From: JAZSQZ01 sp045538175
Lineage (GTDB): Bacteria > Bacillota > Clostridia > Christensenellales > UBA1242
Assembly (NCBI GenBank): GCA_045538175.1
Contig: JAZSQZ010000031.1
Location: 1-20,314, forward strand
Direction of reading: 5' to 3'
DNA: 20,314 nucleotides
This document shows, piece by piece, positions 13,300 to 19,995 of the stretch (positions within the stretch are counted from its first letter, which is position 1; every line of letters begins with the position of its first letter). A program made the position numbers and the translations under genes. The notes under the pieces were generated by a model. That model saw only the letters and a list, made by a program, of their open reading frames with translations. It was not told where the DNA came from and did no database searches.

Positions 13300-14598
13300 T
13301 TATTTTAAGAAACCTTTATAATTTCTGGTAAGCATTTGAGCTTCAAGTTGCTTTTCAAGTTCGAGAGCAACAGAAACAACGATAAGAAGTCCGGTTGCAC
13401 TGAAAGCATTAACAAGAGAACCTGCGCTACCACCAATACCTGTAAAGACAAGTGTTGGAACAAGTGCTATAAAAGCAAGGAATATTGCACCAAAAAGTGT
13501 AATTCTGTCTGAAACTTTTTGTAAGTATTCAGCAGTGTGTCTACCAGCACGGTAACCGTGGATAAAACCACCATTTTGTTGTATTTGTCTTGAAATATCT
13601 TCAGGGTTAAAGCTGATACGAGAATAGAAGTAAGCAAACAACAAGATTAAAACTGCTGTAAGCACACCGTATGCCCAAGAACCAGCACCGAGATATTCAG
13701 AATACCACATATAAGCACTACCTGGGTTTGTATCATACCAGAAGATACTCATAATAAGTTGTGGGAATGCAAGGAATGCATTGGCGAAAATGATAGGCAT
13801 AACACCAGTTGCATTTACCTTAATAGGTATGTTGGTACTTTGACCACCATACATTTTTCTACCTTTGATTTGTTTTGCATATTGAACCGGAATTTTTCTT
13901 TCAGCAGTATCAACCCAAACAATCAAACCAAAGATAAGAATAACAGCTGCAAGGAAAATAAGAAGATTCCAAATGTTATCAATATTTTCTGAAAGTCCAG
14001 CAATATTTTCAAAAATTGCTTGACCAGCGCTTGATAATAAACCAACAAAAATCAATAATGAAAGGCCATTACCAACACCACTATTTGTAATCTTTTCTCC
14101 AAGCCAAACTGTAAACATAGCACCAGCAACAAGAATAAGAACAACAATTGTACCAACAAGCCAAGCTTGTGGAATAGCTGTTGTGTCTAAACTTGCAGCA
14201 CCAAAACTTGCAACGATACCAATAGCTTGTGCGAAAGCTAAAACTAAAGCTGCAATCCTTGTGTACAATGAAATTTTCTTTTTACCATCTTCACCTTGTT
14301 TAGAAATTCTTTCTAAAGCAGGAATAGCAACGGTTAAAAGTTGAATAATGATTGAAGCATTGATGTAAGGAACAACACCAAGGGCTAAGATAGCACCGTT
14401 TGAAAGTGCATTACCACTAACAGCGCTAATAATGCCAAGGAAATCACTATTACCGGTTTCTGCTTGGAATGTAGAAACTAAGATACCTGGAACAGGCAAC
14501 CAGCAACCAATTCTGTAAATAAGAAGTAGTAATAATGTTAATAAAATTTTGTTTCTAATTTCCTTAATTTTGAATGCTTCTTTTAAGGTCTTAAACAT
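13300..14598 (-). CDS. secY: Preprotein translocase channel subunit SecY
   Basis: SecY forms the protein-conducting channel of the general secretion pathway. The 432-residue protein has the expected ten hydrophobic segments. Landmarks are GCWLPVPGI after the first helix, the NALSNGAILALGVVPYINAS plug/TM2 region, the LERISKQGEDGKKKI cytosolic loop, the AYFYSRISFNPEDISRQIQ loop, GYRAGRHTAEYLQKVSDRIT, and a short C-terminal tail ending NYKGFLK. Its ATG shares one base with the rplO stop (TAATG at 14600-14596), indicating translational coupling. A GAGG site lies just inside the rplO end. It anchors the end of the spc part of the cluster. Confidence 0.98.
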   Translation of the reverse strand: MFKTLKEAFKIKEIRNKILLTLLLLLIYRIGCWLPVPGILVSTFQAETGNSDFLGIISAVSGNALSNGAILALGVVPYINASIIIQLLTVAIPALERISKQGEDGKKKISLYTRIAALVLAFAQAIGIVASFGAASLDTTAIPQAWLVGTIVVLILVAGAMFTVWLGEKITNSGVGNGLSLLIFVGLLSSAGQAIFENIAGLSENIDNIWNLLIFLAAVILIFGLIVWVDTAERKIPVQYAKQIKGRKMYGGQSTNIPIKVNATGVMPIIFANAFLAFPQLIMSIFWYDTNPGSAYMWYSEYLGAGSWAYGVLTAVLILLFAYFYSRISFNPEDISRQIQQNGGFIHGYRAGRHTAEYLQKVSDRITLFGAIFLAFIALVPTLVFTGIGGSAGSLVNAFSATGLLIVVSVALELEKQLEAQMLTRNYKGFLK

Positions 14599-15044
14599 TA
14601 TACCTCCTCGGTTTTACCGCCAGCTTTTTCAATTTTGCTAACAGCAGATGATGAAAATTTATCTGCTTTTACAGTAAGTGCTTTTTCAAGTTTACCATTA
14701 CCAAGAACCTTAATTCCATATTGTGCAACTTTGTTAACAATGCCAGCTTCTTTTAAAGCGTTGACATCAACAACAGCGTTGTTTTCAAATTTATTAAGAT
14801 CGCTAACATTAACAATGGTATATTCTTTAGCAAAAACAGTGTTATTGAAACCACGTCTAGGTAATCTTCTAACTAAAGGCATTTGACCGCCTTCGAAGCC
14901 AACTCTGACACCACCGCCGCTACGAGCGTTTTGTCCTTTATGACCTTTACCACTAGTTTTTCCAATACCACTACCGATACCCCTACCAACTCTCTTCTTT
15001 GAAAATCTAGAATTTTCAGCAGGTGATAAAGATTGTATATCCAT
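14598..15044 (-). CDS. rplO: Large-subunit ribosomal protein L15
   Basis: L15 is a late 50S assembly protein with a long basic N-terminal tail that penetrates the rRNA. The 148-residue product has the typical KKRVGRGIGSGIGKTSGKG tail, the GGQMPLVRRLPRRGF motif, and the C-terminal L18e/L15 fold (GIKVLGNGKLEKALTVKAD). AAAGGAG lies 9 nt before the ATG. It is 14 bp after rpmD and overlaps secY by one base. Confidence 0.98.
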   Translation of the reverse strand: MDIQSLSPAENSRFSKKRVGRGIGSGIGKTSGKGHKGQNARSGGGVRVGFEGGQMPLVRRLPRRGFNNTVFAKEYTIVNVSDLNKFENNAVVDVNALKEAGIVNKVAQYGIKVLGNGKLEKALTVKADKFSSSAVSKIEKAGGKTEEV

Positions 15045-15058
15045 AAGGCTAACTCCTT

Positions 15059-15262
15059 TTACTTAACTTCTTCCACTTTGACTAAGTGTTTAACTTTGAA
15101 CAAACTACCCCTAATGCAAGCATTATCTGGGAAAACTTTAGTTTGGTTCAATTTTCTAAATCCGAGTGCTTCAAGAACCTTTGCTTGTTCTTTGTTAAAA
15201 CCGATAACGCTTTTAACATAAGTTACTTGCAATTTCTTTGCATCTTTTTTAACTTTTTCCAT
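15059..15262 (-). CDS. rpmD: Large-subunit ribosomal protein L30
   Basis: L30 is a small ferredoxin-fold protein of the 50S subunit. The 67-residue protein has the pattern LQVTYVKSVIGFNKEQAKVL followed by EALGFRKLNQTKVFPDNACI and RGSLFKVKHLVKVEEV, with a slightly longer Lys-rich N-terminus than the common 60-residue form. AGGAG precedes the ATG. It sits between rpsE and rplO as in nearly all bacteria that keep it. Confidence 0.95.
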   Translation of the reverse strand: MEKVKKDAKKLQVTYVKSVIGFNKEQAKVLEALGFRKLNQTKVFPDNACIRGSLFKVKHLVKVEEVK

Positions 15263-15282
15263 AATAACTCCTAACTAAAATT

Positions 15283-15930
15283 CTAGTTAAAATCTTCAAC
15301 ATTCTTACCACGAAGAGCAGCAACTTGTTCAACAGTTCTTAAAGCTTTCAAACCTTCGATTGTAGCTTTAACGCAGTTGATTTTGTTGTTTGAACCGTGT
15401 AATTTTGTAACAATGTCTTTAATTCCTGCAAGTTCAACAACAGCACGAGCACTTCCGCCTGCGATAACACCAGTACCTTCTGGAGCTGGTAAAAGTAAAA
15501 CAGATGATGTGCTGAATTTACCTGTGATGTCGTGAGGAATTGTGGTTCCAACGATAGGAACAGAAATTAAATTTTTCTTTGCTTCTGCTGTTGCTTTTTC
15601 GATAGCTTCTGGAACTTCGCCAGCTTTACCCATACCGATACCTACAGAGCCTTTTTTGTTACCAACAACAACTAAAGCACTGAATCTCATGGTTCTGCCA
15701 CCTTTAACAGTTTTAGCAACACGTCTTACTTCAACAAGTTTTTTGTCGAATTCGCTGTCTTCTCTACGAGTTTCAGGTTTCTTAGGACCTCTTTCTTTCT
15801 TTTCGTAAGTTCTTTGACCTTTAACTTTTTGAGCTTTTGCTTCTACAGGAACTTCAGCTTTAACTTCTGCAACTGTTTCAGCAACTTCAACAACTTGTTC
15901 GTTGTTTACAATTTCTTCATTATTTGCCAT
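15283..15930 (-). CDS. rpsE: Small-subunit ribosomal protein S5 with N-terminal extension
   Basis: S5 helps shape the mRNA entry channel and decoding accuracy. The conserved part starts near residue 61 (FDKKLVEVRRVAKTVKGGRT) with the double-stranded-RNA-binding fold, then RFSALVVVGNKKGSVGIGMG, and the C-terminal VIAGGSARAVVELAGIKDI domain. About 58 extra residues precede it, first acidic (EEIVNNEQVVEVAE), then basic (KVKGQRTYEKKERGPKK). Total length is 215 against about 165 in the family. I chose the ATG at 15930 with GGAGGA 4-5 nt upstream; the GTG at 15942 overlaps the rplR stop and has no ribosome binding site. Confidence 0.97.
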   Translation of the reverse strand: MANNEEIVNNEQVVEVAETVAEVKAEVPVEAKAQKVKGQRTYEKKERGPKKPETRREDSEFDKKLVEVRRVAKTVKGGRTMRFSALVVVGNKKGSVGIGMGKAGEVPEAIEKATAEAKKNLISVPIVGTTIPHDITGKFSTSSVLLLPAPEGTGVIAGGSARAVVELAGIKDIVTKLHGSNNKINCVKATIEGLKALRTVEQVAALRGKNVEDFN

Positions 15931-15940
15931 ATTTTCCTCC

Positions 15941-15954
15941 ACTAGAATTCTAGT
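15941..15954. repeat. 14-bp perfect palindrome at the rplR-rpsE junction
   Basis: ACTAGAATTCTAGT covers the rplR stop codon (TAG) and ends next to the GGAGG of rpsE. A related imperfect inverted repeat, TAACTAGAATTTTAGTTA on the minus strand, covers the rpsE stop and ends next to the rpmD site (about 15272-15289). Both could form small hairpins just upstream of ribosome binding sites. Confidence 0.4.
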
Positions 15955-16310
15955 CCTCCCTTTCTAGCACCGTCTGCAACATTTTTAACTCTACCAGTGT
16001 AAAGATATCCACCTCTGTCAAAAACTACATTTTTGATGCCTTTCTTCTTTGCTTGTTTAGCGATTGCTTCGCCAACAACGAAAGCTTGTTCAGACTTAGT
16101 TTTACCTTTTAAGTTTTCAGCAAGTTCTTTTTGAATAGTGGAAGCACTGCAAAGAGTTTTAGCACTTTCGTCATCAATGATTTGAGCATAGATGTTTGTT
16201 GTGCTACGATAGACGTTAAGTCTAGGGCAAGCGTGAGTACCAAAAATATGTTTTCTAACTCTAAGGTGTCTACCCTTTCTTTGCTCATTTTTATTTATTT
16301 GTTTAATCAT
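15942..16310 (-). CDS. rplR: Large-subunit ribosomal protein L18
   Basis: L18 binds 5S rRNA and, with L5, brings it into the central protuberance. The 122-residue protein has family blocks RKGRHLRVRKHIFGTHACP, RLNVYRSTTNIYAQIIDDES, and the C-terminal VVFDRGGYLYTGRVKNVADG ARKGGLEF end. GGAGGAAAT lies directly before the ATG at 16310. A 49-bp gap with a hairpin separates it from rplF upstream. Confidence 0.98.
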   Translation of the reverse strand: MIKQINKNEQRKGRHLRVRKHIFGTHACPRLNVYRSTTNIYAQIIDDESAKTLCSASTIQKELAENLKGKTKSEQAFVVGEAIAKQAKKKGIKNVVFDRGGYLYTGRVKNVADGARKGGLEF

Positions 16311-16319
16311 ATTTCCTCC

Positions 16320-16348
16320 ATAATGGTTTTAATTAAAAACGCCATTAT
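16320..16348 (-). other. Hairpin in the rplF-rplR gap
   Basis: On the minus strand ATAATGG pairs with CCATTAT, continued by TTTT/AAAA after a 2-nt CG bulge, with a 5-nt loop: 11 bp in total. The 3' arm ends 1-2 nt from the GGAGG of rplR, so the fold would sit at the edge of that ribosome binding site. Confidence 0.4.
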
Positions 16349-16359
16349 TAATCTAACTA

Positions 16360-16905
16360 TTATTTTTTGCCAGAAACTTTTCCGACTTTTTTGATAACTA
16401 CTTCGTCGCCATATTTGATACCATAAGCATGATATGGTTCAACAGGTTTGATACCTCTGATCATAGCAGCAAATTGACCAACTTTTTCTTTACTAATACC
16501 ACTGACAGTAATTTCAGTAGCACTTGGGCAATCAAGTTTAACATCTGCAGTTTCAACAACTTCAACAGGATGTGAAAGACCGATGTTTAAAACAACTTTG
16601 TTGCCTGTTTTTGTAACTTTGTAACCAACACCGTTGATTACGATTGATTTTTTGAAACCTTCGTTTACACCTGTTACCATGTTTGCAATCAACATTCTGT
16701 AAAGACCATGTTTAGCTTTTACAGGACCTTGATCATTTGGTCTGGTTAAAACGACTTGGTTGTTTTCAACTTTAACAGTGATAATCTTATCAACGACTTG
16801 AGTAAGAGTACCAAGTTTGCCTGTAACAGTAACGAGGTTGTTATTATCTACAGTAACTGTTACACCAGCTGGAATATCAATTGGTTTTCTTCCGATACGT
16901 GACAT
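16360..16905 (-). CDS. rplF: Large-subunit ribosomal protein L6
   Basis: L6 lies near the factor-binding region of the 50S subunit. The 181-residue length is normal. It starts MSRIGRKPIDIPAGVTVTVD, contains two repeats of the L6 fold (about 10-80 and 85-165), with LYRMLIANMVTGVNEGFKK in the first linker and the near-invariant IRGIKPVEPYHAYGIKYGDE at the C-terminus. AGGAGG lies close before the ATG. It follows rpsH by 12 bp. Confidence 0.98.
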   Translation of the reverse strand: MSRIGRKPIDIPAGVTVTVDNNNLVTVTGKLGTLTQVVDKIITVKVENNQVVLTRPNDQGPVKAKHGLYRMLIANMVTGVNEGFKKSIVINGVGYKVTKTGNKVVLNIGLSHPVEVVETADVKLDCPSATEITVSGISKEKVGQFAAMIRGIKPVEPYHAYGIKYGDEVVIKKVGKVSGKK

Positions 16906-16917
16906 ATTTTAACCTCC

Positions 16918-17316
16918 TTACCATACATAAGCCAATACTTCGCCGCCAAGTTTTTGGCTACGAGCTTGTCTATCAGTCATAATACCTTTATTGGTTGAAA
17001 TAATAGCAATACCAAGACCATTTAAAACCTTTGGAAGATCTTCTGAGTTTGCATAAACTCTAAGACCTGGTTTTGAAATTCTCTTTAAACCTTGGATAAC
17101 TTTTTCACCATTAGGTCCATATTTTAATGTGATTTTAATAAATTTGCAATTACCAACATCTTCAAGATTGCAAGCAGTAATGAAACCTTCGTTTAAAAGA
17201 ATTTCAGCTATAGCATTTTTTGTTTTAGATGCAGGAATTAAAACTTCATCGTGTCTAACAATTAAAGCATTACGAACACGTGTAAGCATATCTGCGATTG
17301 GATCTGTAACTACCAT
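16918..17316 (-). CDS. rpsH: Small-subunit ribosomal protein S8
   Basis: S8 binds 16S rRNA helix 21 and in some bacteria represses the spc operon. The 132-residue product starts MVVTDPIADMLTRVRNALIV, the expected beginning, and ends with ISTNKGIMTDRQARSQKLGG and EVLAYVW. I chose the ATG at 17316, preceded by GGAGGAGAG. A TTG at 17337 would extend it by seven basic residues but overlaps the rpsN stop and has no ribosome binding site. Confidence 0.98.
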   Translation of the reverse strand: MVVTDPIADMLTRVRNALIVRHDEVLIPASKTKNAIAEILLNEGFITACNLEDVGNCKFIKITLKYGPNGEKVIQGLKRISKPGLRVYANSEDLPKVLNGLGIAIISTNKGIMTDRQARSQKLGGEVLAYVW

Positions 17317-17330
17317 TCTTTCTCTCCTCC

Positions 17331-17516
17331 TTACCAACTTGCCTTCTTAACGCCAGGGATTTCACCTTTGTAAGCAAGATTTCTAAAGCAAATTCTGCAA
17401 ATTCCATATTTTTTCAAAACAGCATGAGGACGTCCGCAAATTGAACATCTTGTATATTCTCTAGTTGAATATTTTTGCTTTTTTTGTTGTTTGTTAATAA
17501 GTGATTTCTTTGCCAT
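17331..17516 (-). CDS. rpsN: Small-subunit ribosomal protein S14, zinc-binding type (S14Z)
   Basis: The 61-residue form is the short zinc-ribbon S14 common in Gram-positive bacteria, with Cys24, Cys27 (CSIC), Cys40 and Cys43 (CRIC), and the conserved C-terminus GEIPGVKKASW. It sits in the 30S head. AAAGGA lies upstream of the ATG. Spacing to rplE is 14 bp and to rpsH 14 bp. Confidence 0.98.
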   Translation of the reverse strand: MAKKSLINKQQKKQKYSTREYTRCSICGRPHAVLKKYGICRICFRNLAYKGEIPGVKKASW

Positions 17517-17530
17517 ATTTATATCCTTTA

Positions 17531-18100
17531 TTACCTTGTCTTGAAAGGCATTCCCATAAGTGTGAGAAGTTGTAGTGCCTCTTTATCAGTTTTAGCTGTA
17601 GTAACGATAACTACATCCATACCTCTGACTTGTTCGACTTTTTCATAAGAAATTTCAGGGAAAATAAGTTGTTCTTTAATTCCAAGAGCATAGTTTCCTC
17701 TGCCATCAAAAGCTTTGTTTGAAATACCTTTGAAGTCTCTAACACGAGGAAGAGCAATTGAAATAAGTTTATCTAAAAATTCATACATTGTGTTACCACG
17801 AAGTGTGACTTTAGCACCTATTTTTTGACCTTCTCTAACTTTGAAGTTAGAAATTGATTTTTTAGCAACAGTAGGAACTGCTTTTTGACCTGTGATTGCT
17901 GTAAGTTCGTCAAGAGCAAGATTGAAGCTCTTTGAGTTATCCTTAACAGAACCAAGACCCATACAAACTATAATTTTGGAAATCTTAGGAATTTCCATAA
18001 CATTTTTATAACCCAAATCTTTCTTCAATTGAGGAGCAACACTTGTGTTATAGAATTCCCAGAGTCTTGCTTTCTTTGAAGTTTTTGCTGTATCTGCCAT
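17531..18100 (-). CDS. rplE: Large-subunit ribosomal protein L5
   Basis: L5 binds 5S rRNA and contacts the P-site tRNA in the central protuberance. The 189-residue product shows the family blocks MEIPKISKIIVCMGLGSV, DELTAITGQKAVPTVAKKS, IGAKVTLRGNTMYEFLDKL, and the C-terminal GMDVVIVTTAKTDKEALQLL with MGMPFKTR. A short extra N-terminus (MADTAKTSKKA) precedes the usual start region, slightly lengthening it over the common 179-180. AGGAGG precedes the ATG. Confidence 0.98.
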   Translation of the reverse strand: MADTAKTSKKARLWEFYNTSVAPQLKKDLGYKNVMEIPKISKIIVCMGLGSVKDNSKSFNLALDELTAITGQKAVPTVAKKSISNFKVREGQKIGAKVTLRGNTMYEFLDKLISIALPRVRDFKGISNKAFDGRGNYALGIKEQLIFPEISYEKVEQVRGMDVVIVTTAKTDKEALQLLTLMGMPFKTR

Positions 18101-18108
18101 AATTCCTC

Positions 18109-18651
18109 CTATTTGCCTACCTTTCTAGTTGTATTTGCAGTTTTAGTTTTTGTAGATACTTTGCTTGCACTTGTTTTAACTGTTTTTGCAGTTGCTTTTG
18201 TTTCGTGTTTTTGAGTATCTTTAACTGCTGTCTTTGTTGTTGAAGCTTTAGCTTCTTTTTTTGCAGGAGCTTCTTTTGCAGGAGCTTCTACTGTTTCTTT
18301 CTTAGTTGCAGGTTTTTTGTATTTTTTGCCACTGTCTAAAACAGCACCGCATTTCTTACAAATTCTTGCTTTTTGACCTTTTTCATTTGTGCCAATTGCA
18401 ACTCTTGTTGCCTTATCGCAAGCAGGACAAACAACTTGAACATTTGAAACATCAATTTTGTCTTCGTATTTAACAATACCGCCCTTATCTTGAGCTGATC
18501 TTGGTTTTTGGTGTTTAACAACAATGTTTACACCTTTAACAGTAACTGCATTTTTAGATGCAAAACATTCTAAAACTGTGCCTGTTTTTCCATTATCTTT
18601 ACCAGCGATAATTAAAACTTTATCACCTTTTTTAACATTCATCTTTGCCAT
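18109..18651 (-). CDS. rplX: Large-subunit ribosomal protein L24 with long C-terminal tail
   Basis: L24 starts 50S assembly by binding the 5' end of 23S rRNA. Residues 1-106 are ordinary L24: MNVKKGDKVLIIAGKDNGKT (KOW motif), HQKPRSAQDKGGIVKYEDKI, and a zinc-ribbon-type Cys75-x2-Cys78 and Cys98-x2-Cys101 found in many Gram-positive L24s. From about 107 a 74-residue low-complexity tail rich in Lys, Ala and Thr follows (EAPAKEAPAKKEAK, then Thr/Lys/Ser), making 180 residues against about 103-105. I chose the ATG at 18651, with AAGGAG 7 nt upstream. A TTG-started extension at 18681 overlaps rplN and is rejected. The tail is in frame with no break, so it is a true extension, not a frameshift. Confidence 0.96.
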   Translation of the reverse strand: MAKMNVKKGDKVLIIAGKDNGKTGTVLECFASKNAVTVKGVNIVVKHQKPRSAQDKGGIVKYEDKIDVSNVQVVCPACDKATRVAIGTNEKGQKARICKKCGAVLDSGKKYKKPATKKETVEAPAKEAPAKKEAKASTTKTAVKDTQKHETKATAKTVKTSASKVSTKTKTANTTRKVGK

Positions 18652-18661
18652 ACCGTTCTCC

Positions 18662-19030
18662 TTATAGTACCTCTGGAGCAAGTGAAACGATCTTCATATA
18701 ACCGCCTTCTCTTAACTCTCTTGCGACAGGTCCAAAAATACGAGTACCTTTTGGTTGTTTTTGGTTATCAATAATAACAGCTGCATTGTCATCAAACTTA
18801 ACAGATGAACCGTCTGGTCTTAAAACACCTTTGCTTGATCTTACAATAACTGCCTTAACGACATCACCTTTTTTAACAACACCACCAGGAGCTGCTTTCT
18901 TAACAGAAGCAATAATAACATCGCCGATGTTTCCACTTCTTCTGAATGAACCGCCAAGTACACGAATACACATAATAACTTTTGCACCAGTATTGTCGGC
19001 AACTTTTAATCTTGTTTGTGGTTGTATCAT
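18662..19030 (-). CDS. rplN: Large-subunit ribosomal protein L14
   Basis: L14 forms bridges with the 30S subunit and is a target of silencing factor RsfS in other bacteria. The 122-residue product has exactly the usual length, starting MIQPQTRLKVADNTGAKVIM and ending GYMKIVSLAPEVL, with the signature GDVIIASVKKAAPGGVVKKG. AGGAGGAAGG precedes the ATG. It is 14 bp after rpsQ. Confidence 0.98.
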   Translation of the reverse strand: MIQPQTRLKVADNTGAKVIMCIRVLGGSFRRSGNIGDVIIASVKKAAPGGVVKKGDVVKAVIVRSSKGVLRPDGSSVKFDDNAAVIIDNQKQPKGTRIFGPVARELREGGYMKIVSLAPEVL

Positions 19031-19044
19031 ATACCTTCCTCCTA

Positions 19045-19311
19045 TTATTTGGCTCTCTCAACAATCCTCAAAAGTCTAAAATGAGTGGTTTTGCTGATAG
19101 GACGAGTTTCCATAATTTCAACTGTGTCCCCAACATTACATTCATTGTTCTCATCGTGAACTTTAAACTTCTTTGTGATTTTAACGACTTTTTTATAAAG
19201 TGGGTGTTTAACACTAGATACTACAGACACCACGCAAGTCTTGTTCATCTTATTGCTAACAACAACACCCGTTTTTGTTCTACGTTCATTTCTTTGGATT
19301 TTTTCTTCCAT
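19045..19311 (-). CDS. rpsQ: Small-subunit ribosomal protein S17
   Basis: S17 is an OB-fold 16S rRNA binder important early in 30S assembly. The 88-residue protein has the pattern GVVVSNKMNKTCVVSV, HPLYKKVVKITKKFKVHDEN, and GDTVEIMETRPISKTTHFRL, the last being the family signature. AGGGAG lies upstream of the ATG. It lies 10 bp after rpmC. Confidence 0.98.
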   Translation of the reverse strand: MEEKIQRNERRTKTGVVVSNKMNKTCVVSVVSSVKHPLYKKVVKITKKFKVHDENNECNVGDTVEIMETRPISKTTHFRLLRIVERAK

Positions 19312-19321
19312 AATCTACTCC

Positions 19322-19537
19322 CTATGCCTTTGCCTTATTCTGATTTGCTGCGATTGCTCTTTCAGCTAATACAGTTTTGATTCTAGCAATGTCCTTCTTT
19401 AATGTATTAAGTAACATTGGATTAGCAAGGTTGCCAGTTGCGTGTTGGAAACGAAGATTAAAAAGTTCTGCTTTGATTGAAACAAGCTTTGCATTTAATT
19501 CTTCGTCAGTCATACTTTTAATGTCTTTAATTTTCAT
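19322..19537 (-). CDS. rpmC: Large-subunit ribosomal protein L29
   Basis: L29 is a two-helix protein next to the peptide exit tunnel, where it helps dock targeting factors. The 71-residue product shows MTDEELNAKLVSIKAELFNL, RFQHATGNLANPMLLNTLKK and the DIARIKTVLAER helix. Its ATG shares one base with the rplP stop codon (TAATG), so translation is coupled. Confidence 0.98.
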   Translation of the reverse strand: MKIKDIKSMTDEELNAKLVSIKAELFNLRFQHATGNLANPMLLNTLKKDIARIKTVLAERAIAANQNKAKA

Positions 19538-19995
19538 TAAACTGCACCACCTTCTACTTTATTTTCTACTTCTGTAGCAGCAGCTGTGGTTTCCTTTTTA
19601 ACGATTTTTGTTTTGCATGGAAGCTTGTGGCTTGCAAGACGAAGTGCTTCACGAGCAACTGTTTCATCAACGCCACCGATTTCAAACAAAACTCTACCTG
19701 GTTTTACAACTGCAACCCAGAATTCTGGATTACCTTTTCCGCTACCCATACGAGTTTCAGCAGGTTTTTTAGTGATAGGTTTATCTGGGAAAATTTTAAT
19801 CCAAACTTTACCACCTCTTTTTGTGTAACGAGTCATTGTGATACGAGCTGCTTCAATTTGGTTTGAAGTAATCCAGCAAGGTTCAGTTGCTGCGATACCG
19901 ATATCACCGTATACAACTTTGTTGCCTCTTGTAGCAACACCTTTCATACGACCCCTTTGAACTTTTCTTCTTTTAACTCTCTTAGGCATTAACAT
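19537..19995 (-). CDS. rplP: Large-subunit ribosomal protein L16
   Basis: L16 sits near the A site and is added late in 50S assembly. The 152-residue protein begins MLMPKRVKRRKVQRGRMKG and has ACWITSNQIEAARI-type core (PCWITSNQIEAARITMTRY), GGKVWIKIFPDKPITKKPAE and GSGKGNPEFWVAVVKPGRVL. The C-terminus carries an extra Ala/Glu-rich tail of about 12 residues (ATEVENKVEGGAV). AAGGAGGA lies 8 nt before the first ATG at 19995. The start overlaps the rpsC end by 14 bp. Confidence 0.98.
   Translation of the reverse strand: MLMPKRVKRRKVQRGRMKGVATRGNKVVYGDIGIAATEPCWITSNQIEAARITMTRYTKRGGKVWIKIFPDKPITKKPAETRMGSGKGNPEFWVAVVKPGRVLFEIGGVDETVAREALRLASHKLPCKTKIVKKETTAAATEVENKVEGGAV

Noticed and set aside
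17317..17337. TTG-started extension of S8
   Set aside because: It overlaps the rpsN stop and consists of the ribosome binding site read as Arg/Glu codons.
18652..18681. TTG-started extension of L24
   Set aside because: It overlaps rplN, and a proper AAGGAG-spaced ATG exists at 18651.
18982..19380. Plus-strand open frame of 132 codons
   Set aside because: It is antisense to rplN, rpsQ and rpmC, all certain genes.
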